From Streptomyces sp. SDr-06 (GTDB taxonomy: Bacteria > Actinomycetota > Actinomycetes > Streptomycetales > Streptomycetaceae), in assembly GCF_003324565.1 (NCBI RefSeq), contig NZ_QOLA01000020.1:62001-126000 (forward strand): a DNA stretch of 64,000 bases, in the 5' to 3' direction. Position 1 is the stretch's first letter. Each line of letters starts with the position of its first letter. Shown piece by piece: positions 26,062 to 33,218 of the stretch. The position numbers were made by a program, and so were the translations under genes. The notes below the pieces were generated by a model. That model searched no databases. It was not told the DNA's origin and saw nothing but the letters and a program-made list of their open reading frames with translations.

Positions 26062-26100
26062 AACAACCATCAGTTGTGGATGGGTGACGGGTTGGTTGTT
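26062..26100. promoter_or_regulatory. Candidate LysR operator
   Basis: Two nested dyads lie between the divergent LysR and MFS genes. ACAAC-N5-GTTGT is at 26063-26077, a T-N11-A-like LTTR site. A longer pair, AACAACCA at 26062-26069 and TGGTTGTT at 26093-26100, brackets it. Position and symmetry suit autoregulation plus control of the exporter. Confidence 0.5.
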
Positions 26101-26182
26101 TGACCTGCCGAAGCGCCGACGCTTGGCTCTCTCTGGTCAACATCGGTTTGTTCGGGCGGGGCGTTGAAGGAGCGAGCTGAAC

Positions 26183-27445
26183 ATGAGGGGCAGAAGGCGG
26201 CTGGGCCGGCAGTTCGGCTGGCTGTGGGCGGCGTACGCGGTGAGTGCCTACGGCTCCGGGCTGGGGTTCGGGGCATTGCCGCTGATCGCCGTGGTGGTCC
26301 TGCGCGCCGGGCCCGCCGAAGTGTCCGCGCTGTCCGCGGTGGGCCCCGCGGTGGGAGCCCTGATCGCGTTGCCGCTCGCGCCTTGGGTGGAGTTCCGGCG
26401 CAAGCGCCCCGTCATGATCATGATGGACGTGGCCCGGTTCGCGGCCATGGGGAGCGTCCCGGTGGCCTACGCCGCCGGTCGGCTCAGCTTCGTCCAGCTG
26501 CTCCTGGTCTCGGCCGCGGTCGCCGCGGCCAAGATCACGTTCAACGCGGCCGACGGGGCTTACCTCAAGGCACTCGTCCGGCCGGACGACCTGCTCGTCG
26601 CCAACGCGCGGTTCGAGTCCACGAACTGGAGCTCCATCGCGGTGGGCCCGCCGCTCGGCGGGGCGGCGATCGGCTTGCTCGGGCCCGTCACCACGGTGGT
26701 GGCCGACGCCCTCAGCTACCTCCTGTCCGCACTGAGCCTCACCGCGATCCGCGGCCAGGAAGAAGCACCGCAAGTGAACGACAAGGGACCGGTCCGGGCG
26801 AGCGCGTTGCTCGACGGCTGGCGCCACATCATGAGCCACCCCGGCCTGCGGCCCCTCTACCTCAACCAGATGCTCGTCGGCGGTCTGATCATGGCCACCG
26901 AGCCGCTCCTGGCCGTGCTCCTGCTGCGCCAGCTCGGGTTCCCGCCCTGGCAGTACGGCCTCGCCTTCGCCGCCCCCTGCCTCGGCGGCCTCATCGGGTC
27001 GCGGCTGGCCCGTCGTGTCGTGGCCCGCTTCGGACGGCATGGGGTCTTCCGGATCGTCGGCACCCTGCGCGCCATCTGGCTGATCGGCCTGGCCTTCGTC
27101 GGTCCCGGTGTCGTCGGCCTCCTCACCGTGATGGCCGTCGAGCTGGCGATCATCATCAACATGAGCCTGTACACCCCGGTGCTCGCCACCTACCGGCTGG
27201 AACACACACCCCAGCATCTGATCGCCCGCACCCTGTCGGCCTGGTCGATCGGCCAGCAGGCTTCCATCGCCATCCTCACCGCACTCGCCGGACTGCTGGC
27301 CGACGCCACCAGCCCACGCACCGCTCTCACGGTCGCGGGACTGCTCATCCTCACCACTCCGCTCCTGCTCCCCCGACAGGACCAGACGCAGCTCAGCCCG
27401 GAACTGTCTCGCAGCCCCCGTGAGGCAGCGCAACCCGCCAACTGA
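26183..27445 (+). CDS. Major facilitator superfamily transporter
   Basis: A 420-residue MFS protein with about 12 hydrophobic segments in two halves joined by a polar loop near residue 195 (GQEEAPQVNDKGPVRA). The first-half loop WVEFRRKRPVMIMMD corresponds to the conserved loop 2-3. SALSAVGPAVGALIALPLAP and the second-half repeat GSRLARRVVARFGRH are typical of the MFS_3/enterobactin-exporter-like group. It is likely a proton-driven exporter in the cytoplasmic membrane, controlled by the divergent LysR protein. A broken isochorismatase gene follows 82 bp downstream and may once have been part of the same response. Confidence 0.9.
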   Translation: MRGRRRLGRQFGWLWAAYAVSAYGSGLGFGALPLIAVVVLRAGPAEVSALSAVGPAVGALIALPLAPWVEFRRKRPVMIMMDVARFAAMGSVPVAYAAGRLSFVQLLLVSAAVAAAKITFNAADGAYLKALVRPDDLLVANARFESTNWSSIAVGPPLGGAAIGLLGPVTTVVADALSYLLSALSLTAIRGQEEAPQVNDKGPVRASALLDGWRHIMSHPGLRPLYLNQMLVGGLIMATEPLLAVLLLRQLGFPPWQYGLAFAAPCLGGLIGSRLARRVVARFGRHGVFRIVGTLRAIWLIGLAFVGPGVVGLLTVMAVELAIIINMSLYTPVLATYRLEHTPQHLIARTLSAWSIGQQASIAILTALAGLLADATSPRTALTVAGLLILTTPLLLPRQDQTQLSPELSRSPREAAQPAN

Positions 27446-27527
27446 AGCCCGCGGGCCGCAGCCCAGGCGCGCGCGGACCGCGGACTCCGCGTCGACCAGG
27501 GACACCACCGGCAAGGAGGACCCTCGC

Positions 27528-27745
27528 GTGAGCACTGCCCCCGCCGCGGACGCCGCGCGCACCGCGCTGCTCGTCAAGGACTACCAGCCCGAGATCCCGG
27601 CCCAACACCGCCGTCTTGCACGAGGCGGACCCTGCCGCTGTCGTCCACGAGCGCCCGGCTTCCAGGGACGGCGACATCGGCGTGCGCGAGATCCGCTACG
27701 GCGGCATGTCGACCACCGCCGCCGACCAGCACCTGCGCGCGATTA
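27528..27745 (+). pseudogene. Broken isochorismatase-family hydrolase
   Basis: The gene starts intact: GTG at 27528 with AAGGAGG about eight bases upstream and the N-terminal strand TALLVKDYQPEI, where the usual Asp of the DxQ motif is kept as DYQ. Near 27605 the frame shifts, and in the next frame the middle of the family is recognisable: LHEADPAAVVHERP, then DIGVREIRYGGMSTTAADQHLRA, which carries the region of the catalytic basic residue. About 30-50 residues are missing between the halves. The Cys-containing C-terminal half is absent, ending in the 3' end of the SRPBCC gene. It cannot be functional. Confidence 0.75.
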
Positions 27746-28192
27746 CACCTGGCCGCGCCAGGCCCCCGTCTCGTGACCGCGCTCCTCGATGTACTTCTTG
27801 AAACGCTTGAGGTCTCCGGTGACCTGACGCTTGACGAAGCCGAGCTTGTCGCCGACGTTCTCGGCGAACCCGTCCGGGTCGTACTCCAGCTGCAGCATCA
27901 CCTTGCAGCTGCTGTCGCTCAGGCGGTGGAAGGTGACGACACCCGCCTGCTTCACCTCGCCGCCGAGGGTCGTCCAGGCGACGCGCTCGTCGGGAATCTG
28001 CTCGGTGATCTCGGCGTCGAACTCGCGCTCCACGCCACCTATCTTCGTCACCCAGTGAGTCATCGTGTTGGTGCGCTGCTCGATGCGCTCCACCCCATCC
28101 ATGAAGCGGGGGAACGTCTCGAACTGGGTCCACTGGTCGTAGGCGGTGCGCACGGGGACGTCGACCTCGACGGATTCTTCGACCTGCGACAT
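27743..28192 (-). CDS. SRPBCC family protein (polyketide cyclase/dehydrase-like)
   Basis: A 149-residue START-like hydrophobic-pocket protein. SVEVDVPVRTAYDQWTQFE opens the domain, FPRFMDGVERIEQ and KIGGVEREFDAEITEQIPDE form the central strands, and the C-terminal helix ends FKKYIEERGHETGAW. This fits the Polyketide_cyc2 subgroup that is common in actinobacteria next to stress genes. The ligand is unknown. It starts with MSQVEESVEVDV; an upstream extension of the frame is not protein-like. It stands alone between a pseudogene and small divergent genes. Confidence 0.88.
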   Translation of the reverse strand: MSQVEESVEVDVPVRTAYDQWTQFETFPRFMDGVERIEQRTNTMTHWVTKIGGVEREFDAEITEQIPDERVAWTTLGGEVKQAGVVTFHRLSDSSCKVMLQLEYDPDGFAENVGDKLGFVKRQVTGDLKRFKKYIEERGHETGAWRGQV

Positions 28193-28454
28193 GAGGGTTC
28201 CTTCCTGGTTGCGGAAACCGGACGGCAGTGCCGGTCTTGTCGGGGGAGGCCCGCTCCCCGCCGACTCGCCTGCCCCCGATGAGCCGGACCATGAACGCCG
28301 AAGAGGCACGCGTCCGGAATCGCGCTCGACGGAGGGACATGCCTTCTGGTCGAGCCGCCCGTGGTGCCGCGACAGCTGAGCTGCGGGATTCCTGGTGCTG
28401 ACCGTGCGGGTCGCGGCCGGGGCGGCGCGTACGTCCGCTCTACCATCGCCCATC

Positions 28455-28724
28455 GTGACGCACACGTTCGAGGAACTCGTTGAGATGCAGCGTACGGTGG
28501 ACGCAGCACAGGCCCAGGTGGAGCAGTTGCGGGAGCAGTACGGACCGTTGGTCGGCCGCTCCTGGTCCGCCCGACAGTCACAGACGTACGAGACGGCGTG
28601 GCGAGCGTGGCGTGACCTGGCACGCGACGTGCAGGCCGCCGTCACCGCCTACGCGAAGGACCACGGTGGCACCCGGCAGGACGTGGAATCCCGGGTGCGC
28701 AAGGCCATCCGCTACCCGGACTAG
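28455..28724 (+). CDS. Conserved hypothetical small protein
   Basis: An 89-residue helical, charged protein starting at GTG (VTHTFEELVEMQ). It contains heptad-like helices rich in Gln, Glu and Arg, then ETAWRAWRDLARDVQAAVTAYAKD. Proteins like this recur in Streptomyces as conserved hypotheticals, but no function is known to me. It has no signal peptide or membrane segment. The real start may be the GTG rather than the ATG at 28395, because the family-like sequence begins there. Confidence 0.65.
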   Translation: MTHTFEELVEMQRTVDAAQAQVEQLREQYGPLVGRSWSARQSQTYETAWRAWRDLARDVQAAVTAYAKDHGGTRQDVESRVRKAIRYPD

Positions 28725-28889
28725 CAGCGTGGAGCTCGTCGTCGTCCAAGTCCGCGCGCAGGAAGGCGGGAGAGCACTCTCCCTGCCCGCGGACCGTGTG
28801 TCCCAGAGTGAGCGAGGCGTCGTCAGAGGCCAGACTTGAAACAACCGGGCCCGGCTTCGCCCGGTGCTCCTGCAACGTAAGGGAACGAT

Positions 28890-29183
28890 ATGACCTGGGC
28901 ATCTTGGACCACGGTGGGCATCCACGTCCTTCCCGGCGTAGTGCAGGCCGAGGGGTTCGGCCAGATGCAGGGAGACCTCACCATCCACACCACCTGGTCG
29001 GAGCACGAGGCGCATCTGGCCGTGCAGTACTCCGGCGCCTCCGAGTGGTACACCCTCGTCGGCAGCCCCGTGCCGTGCCACTCCGAGGAGGACAGCCGCG
29101 CCTACCACCAGGCCGTCGTGGACGGTGTTCGCGAGGGCGAGCGCGCACAGGACGTGCTGAAGAAGCTCTCCCGCACCGCTTGA
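28890..29183 (+). CDS. Hypothetical small protein
   Basis: A 97-residue acidic soluble protein of unknown family. It opens TWASWTTVGIHVLPGVVQAE, has an HTTWSEHEAHLAVQYS beta-like centre and ends with a charged helix (GVREGERAQDVLKKLSRTA). The ATG has AAGGGAACG about two to nine bases upstream. A strong hairpin (29209-29230) lies just after its stop. Coding bias and the ribosome-binding site support a real gene; no role can be assigned. Confidence 0.62.
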   Translation: MTWASWTTVGIHVLPGVVQAEGFGQMQGDLTIHTTWSEHEAHLAVQYSGASEWYTLVGSPVPCHSEEDSRAYHQAVVDGVREGERAQDVLKKLSRTA

Positions 29184-29208
29184 GGCGTTTGTGAGGTGCG
29201 GCGTGCCG

Positions 29209-29230
29209 CCGGGTGGCGCCCCACCCGGCC
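29209..29230. terminator. Bidirectional terminator-like hairpin
   Basis: Perfect nine-base arms GCCGGGTGG and CCACCCGGC with a four-base loop, between the convergent ends of the 97-residue gene (stop 29183) and the 195-residue gene (stop 29293). There is no T-tract, as is common in actinobacterial terminators. Confidence 0.65.
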
Positions 29231-29292
29231 TGCTGTCCGGCACCGCCCCGCTGCCCGGCCCTGAAATCGACCGGCGGAGCCTGGTCGACGTC

Positions 29293-29880
29293 TTACTGCT
29301 GGGCCGCGGGGTGGTCCGGGCCGTATCCGCTGGTCTTCTGGTCGTACCAGTCGGGGCGCAGGCCGGTGGGCGCCGCGGGGGGCTCGCGCAGGGCGGCGCC
29401 GTAGGCGCTGGTGGATTTGTGGATGACGGGATCGGCGAGGGGCGCGGGCCAGAGCTGGAGCAGGTAGGTCTCGACGGGGTCGTCGGCCTCGCGTACGTCG
29501 CCGTCGTCGCGGTTCCTCCCGTGCACCAGGAGGCGGTAGCTGCCGGGGCCCGGCAGGGTCAGCACGGGTGCTTCCTCGGGGCCCTCTTCGCCAGGGCCGA
29601 TGGAGACGCGGGCCGTCGTCCAGGTGAAGGAGACTTCGGCGACGTCCTGCCAGTCGTCCAGGCGAAGGGCGGGTGGGCCGTCCCAGAGTTCGGCGGTGAC
29701 GTCGATGTCTGCGCCTTCGACAGCGCAGACGACCGCGGCGTAGTCATCGCGCGCGGCGACGAGCCCGTTGGCGGTGTGGTCGAGGGGGACGTCGTCGAAG
29801 GTGTCGAGGTCGATGAGGTCGAGGGTGCCGTGGGCAATGAAGAGGTGAGGGCTGGAGACGCGGTCGATGAGCGAGGCCAT
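29293..29880 (-). CDS. Hypothetical protein downstream of NucA-type nuclease (possible inhibitor)
   Basis: A 195-residue soluble protein. It has alternating beta-type segments (PHLFIAHGTLDLIDLD, DYAAVVCAVEG, AEVSFTWTTARVSIGP, GPGSYRLLVHGRNRDD, VETYLLQLWPA) and a polar Pro/Tyr-rich tail. It has no signal peptide, so it stays inside the cell. It is immediately downstream of the secreted NucA/NucB-type nuclease with AAGGGAG seven bases before its ATG. In Bacillus subtilis the nuclease NucA is paired with the inhibitor Nin (ComJ), and the strand order here is loosely similar. An inhibitor role is inference from position, not from a verified match. Confidence 0.6.
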   Translation of the reverse strand: MASLIDRVSSPHLFIAHGTLDLIDLDTFDDVPLDHTANGLVAARDDYAAVVCAVEGADIDVTAELWDGPPALRLDDWQDVAEVSFTWTTARVSIGPGEEGPEEAPVLTLPGPGSYRLLVHGRNRDDGDVREADDPVETYLLQLWPAPLADPVIHKSTSAYGAALREPPAAPTGLRPDWYDQKTSGYGPDHPAAQQ

Positions 29881-29903
29881 GGCGGGGCTCCCTTGCGGCG
29901 GAA

Positions 29904-29929
29904 GGGGGACAGCGATTTCGCTGTCCCCC
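29904..29929 (-). terminator. Hairpin between nuclease and partner gene
   Basis: Perfect twelve-base arms GGGGGACAGCGA and TCGCTGTCCCCC with a two-base centre, between the nuclease 3' end and the partner's start. It lacks a T-tract. It may lower read-through so that the two genes are made in different amounts, or act as an mRNA end for the nuclease. Confidence 0.6.
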
Positions 29930-29940
29930 AGGGGCTTACG

Positions 29941-31040
29941 CTACGCGTCTGGTGATACGGGCACTGGACCAGCGGGCGCATCGCGGCGTCGCTGCGGACG
30001 GTCGGGATGTTGGTGACGTTGACCCAGAACTTGTCGTTCTCCAGAAGCCGGTTGGTGTTGTACCAGGACTGCCGGGCGCGACCTTCGAGGCGGTTCTGCG
30101 CGGCCGGGACCATGTGGCAGGAGAAGTCCGGATTGACGCTGGCGCCCTGGTGGGTGGAGGCGAAGGGGTATTCGTCGCAGCTCTTTCCGGGCGGGCGCGG
30201 GATCGAGGACGGGCACGCGGTGCGCCGGTTGGCGCGTATCAGGGCCTGGTCCATGGTGCGCGTCAGCGCGGGGCCGTGACCTTGCCATCCCCAGTGGTTC
30301 TTGAGGTTGTGCTGGGCCCAGTCGATGTGCCAGGCCACCTGGTCGAAGGGGCCGGTGACGGAGATGTCGTAGGTGGGCGTGTAGTCGGGGTAGACGCAAC
30401 CCCCCGCGGCGGCAGGGCTCATGCGGGGGGTGTTGTCGCACCGCACGTCGAGTTTGGGGCCGAGATCGATGCTGACCGGCGTGTACGGGGCCGCCTCGTA
30501 GGTGAGGTGCGGGGCCTGTGCGTCGGTGTTGGTGACGGCTCCGGGGGAGTCGATGACGATGTCCCAATTCCGCGTCGTGCCCAGGGTGGTGATCTGCGGG
30601 GTGCCCCCGGTGGCGGTGCAGTGGCCGCAGGTTTCCGTGATGGTGGCGACGCCGAGTTCGGCGGCCGCGACGGTCGTGGACAGCAGCCGGAGGGTGACCT
30701 TGTCGGTCCAGCGGTGCCGGTTGCGGGCGTCGAGCTGGACGTTCGAGGTCCATGCGAAGTTGGCGCTGCCCTGATACTGGTGCTGGGGCTCGATGTAGAA
30801 GTCGACGCGGAGACCGCCGGAGGCGCACGAGCTGGTGCGGTCCGTTCTGACTTGGCCGACGGTACAGGTCACGGCTGCGTTGGGGGCGACGTTCTGCCTT
30901 GTCAGCGGGGTGAGTTGGGCGGTGGCGCTGTGGTGGGGCCGGGGCGTGGGCGCGACGTCCGCCGACGCGACTCCCGTGAATGCCGAGCTGACCGCGACGA
31001 GTGCGGCCAGTAGGATTCCCCCTCGTTTGATCGCTTTCAC
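29941..31040 (-). CDS. Secreted NucA/NucB-type deoxyribonuclease
   Basis: An exported protein of about 367 residues. The GTG start has AAAGGA about ten bases upstream and gives a signal peptide (GGILLAALVAVSSAFTGVASA, cut near residue 27). The middle is a beta-rich Cys-containing domain, and the C-terminal region holds the NucA/NucB signature SCDEYPFAST (287-296) followed by His299-like residues and SWYNTNRLLENDKFWVNV. These enzymes are Mg/Mn-dependent, extracellular, non-specific DNases. In its own frame no stop occurs before 29559, so 126 extra residues of shadow-like Ser/Thr/Pro sequence would overlap the next gene; both other frames stop within 10 bases (29936, 29941), suggesting a one-base indel or an unusual readthrough. 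The end given is that nearby stop. Confidence 0.75.
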
Positions 31041-31641
31041 CGATCATGGTCCTTTCGCTCGGATAGGGCGGGACCATGGTTCTGGGGTGAAATTGGGAAC
31101 GTCGACGCCGAGTTGGGCCGCGGGGGCTTCTTTCGGTCGGCGGGGCGGGGGAGTTGGCGTTTTCTGTGTGCTGGCTGCGGGGTTTCTGCGCAGGTGGAGG
31201 GTGCCGAAATCGTTGTCCGTAACTCATTGTCCGCATAGCGGCAGAGGGCGGGTTTTCGGCCGCCGCGGTCGCGGATTTCGGGATGAGGGTGCCCGGCTGC
31301 CCATTCCCGGCGTGGGTTCCGGGAATGGGATCATCATCCGGCATCGGTATTGCTCGGCATTTCCGGACCCGATTCCCAGGTCGGCGCATTCCCGCGACGG
31401 TCGAGCATCCGCGTCGCTTCGATGCCACAGGCGACGGCTTCGGCGAGCGGCACGAGCACGATGCGTGCGATTCCAGGATGGCCGCGCCGTCCCGCCCGCG
31501 ATGAAGGTGACGCCCGGCCCCTCCCGGGCCGAGGGCGGCGCGGTGGTTTCGGCGACCGACCAGGTTGACGCTTGTTCATTGAGAGGTCTGGCCGCGAACT
31601 GGATGGCTCGGCGTTCCGGGGGCTTGCGTGTCTGTTGCTGT
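31041..31641. promoter_or_regulatory. 600-bp region between MgtC and nuclease genes
   Basis: No convincing gene. It contains a strong inverted repeat at 31300-31329 (CCCATTCCCGG / CCGGGAATGGG, loop of eight), suitable for terminating the MgtC transcript although it lies about 310 bases past its stop and is not followed by a T-tract. Two copies of TTGTCCG about 14 bases apart near 31214-31234 are possible binding sites upstream of the nuclease. A short ATG ORF here is Arg-rich and shadow-like. Confidence 0.4.
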
Positions 31642-32370
31642 TCAGGCCACCGCGTCGCGCTCGGTGTCGGTGGGTGTGGCGTCCAGGTGCCAGTGGAGGT
31701 CGTGGATGCCGGGTTCGAGTGAAAGGCGGGCGATGAGCTGTTCCAGCGCTCGGGCGGGATCGCCGCTGATCGCGACGACGGCCCGCAGCTCCGTGGTGTC
31801 GTCGTCCTCGCGCCGCACGCGCAGGCCGGTGGGGGCGAGTCCGCTGCCCGCCATGGCTTGCAGGAGCAGGGCGCGGATGTGGGCGTCCTCGCCGCGGTCG
31901 CAGACGAGGTGCACGGTGGCCCGTACGCCTTCGGTGTCGGGGTCGTGCTGGGGCACGCGGTCGATGAGGCGTCCCGCGGGGCGCAGCGTCAGGTGGACGG
32001 CGAGGACCGCGCCCGTGCCGATGAGGGCCAGCCCCAGGCGTCCGGAGGCGGAGAGGACCCCGACGGCGGCCGAACACCACAAGGTGGCGGCGGTGTTGAG
32101 CCCGCGTACGGACGCACCGTCGCGAAGGATCACACCGCCGCCGAGGAAGCCGATGCCGGACACGACGTACGAGGCGACCCGGGTGGGGCTGCCCGCGTCG
32201 CCGACCGCCTCGCTGTACAGGACGAACAAGGTGGCCCCGGCGGCGACCAGCGCGTTGGTGCGCAGCCCGGCCATGCGGGCGCGCCACTGGCGCTCGATGC
32301 CGATCAGTGCGCCGCAGCCCACACCCGCGGCGAGCCGGAGTGCGAAGTCGAAGGTGGTCAGCTCGGCCAT
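31642..32370 (-). CDS. MgtC/SapB family membrane protein
   Basis: A 242-residue protein. Four to five transmembrane helices (residues 8-140) include the family signature GCGALIGIERQWRARMAGLRTNALVAAGA and VSGIGFLGGGVILRDGASVRGLNTAATLW. A soluble C-terminal ACT-like domain follows (about 150-235). MgtC proteins help cells survive low Mg and, in pathogens, lower ATP synthase activity. It is a stand-alone gene that diverges from a small membrane protein. With the Nramp-related operon it is the second Mg-linked locus in the window. Confidence 0.93.
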   Translation of the reverse strand: MAELTTFDFALRLAAGVGCGALIGIERQWRARMAGLRTNALVAAGATLFVLYSEAVGDAGSPTRVASYVVSGIGFLGGGVILRDGASVRGLNTAATLWCSAAVGVLSASGRLGLALIGTGAVLAVHLTLRPAGRLIDRVPQHDPDTEGVRATVHLVCDRGEDAHIRALLLQAMAGSGLAPTGLRVRREDDDTTELRAVVAISGDPARALEQLIARLSLEPGIHDLHWHLDATPTDTERDAVA

Positions 32371-32775
32371 GGCGGCCTCCTCTCGCCCTGTGCGGGCCGG
32401 CGGACGCCGCGCACGGTGGGCTGTCGGCTACGGCATGCCGGAAGACGGTGACGAACGGAGTCGGGGCCGATGCTGGCCCTGTCCACTGTGACGGTGATCC
32501 ATGTCCTCCGCCTCCCCACCGGCGCCCTCAGGGTCAGTGGGTCTGCCCCGACGTCGCATTCGTGCGGCGGGACCGTCCATCCGCAGGGAACTTGCGTCTC
32601 CACGCAAAGATAGTAGACGACAGCACGCGCCTCAGGCGGTCTATACGGTCTGCGCCGCTGACCAGAGGCCGGGCGAAGGCGGTACCGGCTCCAGCGGCCG
32701 TCGAGCATGCCCCTGAAGAGCCGTCGATAGAGTCGGCCAGGCACAGTGGCTTTTCAGTAGACGGGACCGTCCTCC
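32371..32775. promoter_or_regulatory. Divergent intergenic region upstream of mgtC-like gene
   Basis: About 400 bp with no supported gene. It separates the minus-strand MgtC gene from the plus-strand 137-residue membrane protein and should carry both promoters. I could not identify an M-box; a GGAGG-rich segment near 32500 and a TAGTAGACGACAG tract near 32608 are the only notable points. Confidence 0.3.
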
Positions 32776-33189
32776 ATGCCTTTCGCGCCTCGGGTCATAG
32801 CTCGGGTCCTGCTGGTGACCGCCGCGGTTCTGCTGGCCTGGACGGTGGTGCTGGGATTCTGGCTGGACGGTCAGACCCAGGTGCGCAACTGGTCGGTGTC
32901 CTGGGTCGGGATGGACTTGTTGCAGGCAACCGGCCTGGTGGCAACCGCCGTCCTCTTGGCGCGTCAGGTCCGGACGGTCTCGCCGGTGGCTTCGGCCACC
33001 GCCGCGCTGCTGGTCCTGGACGCCTGGTTCGACGTGGCGACGTCGGAAGACGGCGGTGCCCAGTACGTGGCACTGGGCATGGCGTTCCTGGTGGAGCTGC
33101 CGGCCGCCCTCTGGCTCGCCTGGCTCGCCGCCTTCGCGCTGGACTGGGCAGCCCCCTCCCGTACCACCAAGGGCCGCGACCCTGCATGA
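32776..33189 (+). CDS. Small integral membrane protein
   Basis: A 137-residue protein with four hydrophobic segments (VLLVTAAVLLAWTVVLGFWL, MDLLQATGLVATAVLLA, ASATAALLVLDAWFDV, LGMAFLVELPAALWLAWLAAFAL) and a short basic tail. No family recognised. The LDAWFDVATS and VELPAALWLA patterns recall small actinobacterial membrane proteins of unknown function. It diverges from the MgtC gene and ends at a hairpin that it shares with the SEDS gene. Confidence 0.72.
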   Translation: MPFAPRVIARVLLVTAAVLLAWTVVLGFWLDGQTQVRNWSVSWVGMDLLQATGLVATAVLLARQVRTVSPVASATAALLVLDAWFDVATSEDGGAQYVALGMAFLVELPAALWLAWLAAFALDWAAPSRTTKGRDPA

Positions 33190-33194
33190 GGGCG

Positions 33195-33218
33195 CATCCC
33201 GCACAAGAATGCGGGATG
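33195..33218. terminator. Bidirectional terminator hairpin
   Basis: Nine-base arms CATCCCGCA and TGCGGGATG with a CAAGAA loop, exactly between the convergent stops at 33189 and 33219. Position and strength suit a shared rho-independent-like terminator. Confidence 0.8.

Noticed and set aside
32371..32640. An M-box riboswitch upstream of the MgtC gene
   Set aside because: Some GGAGG-rich sequence is present, but the conserved order of M-box elements is not.
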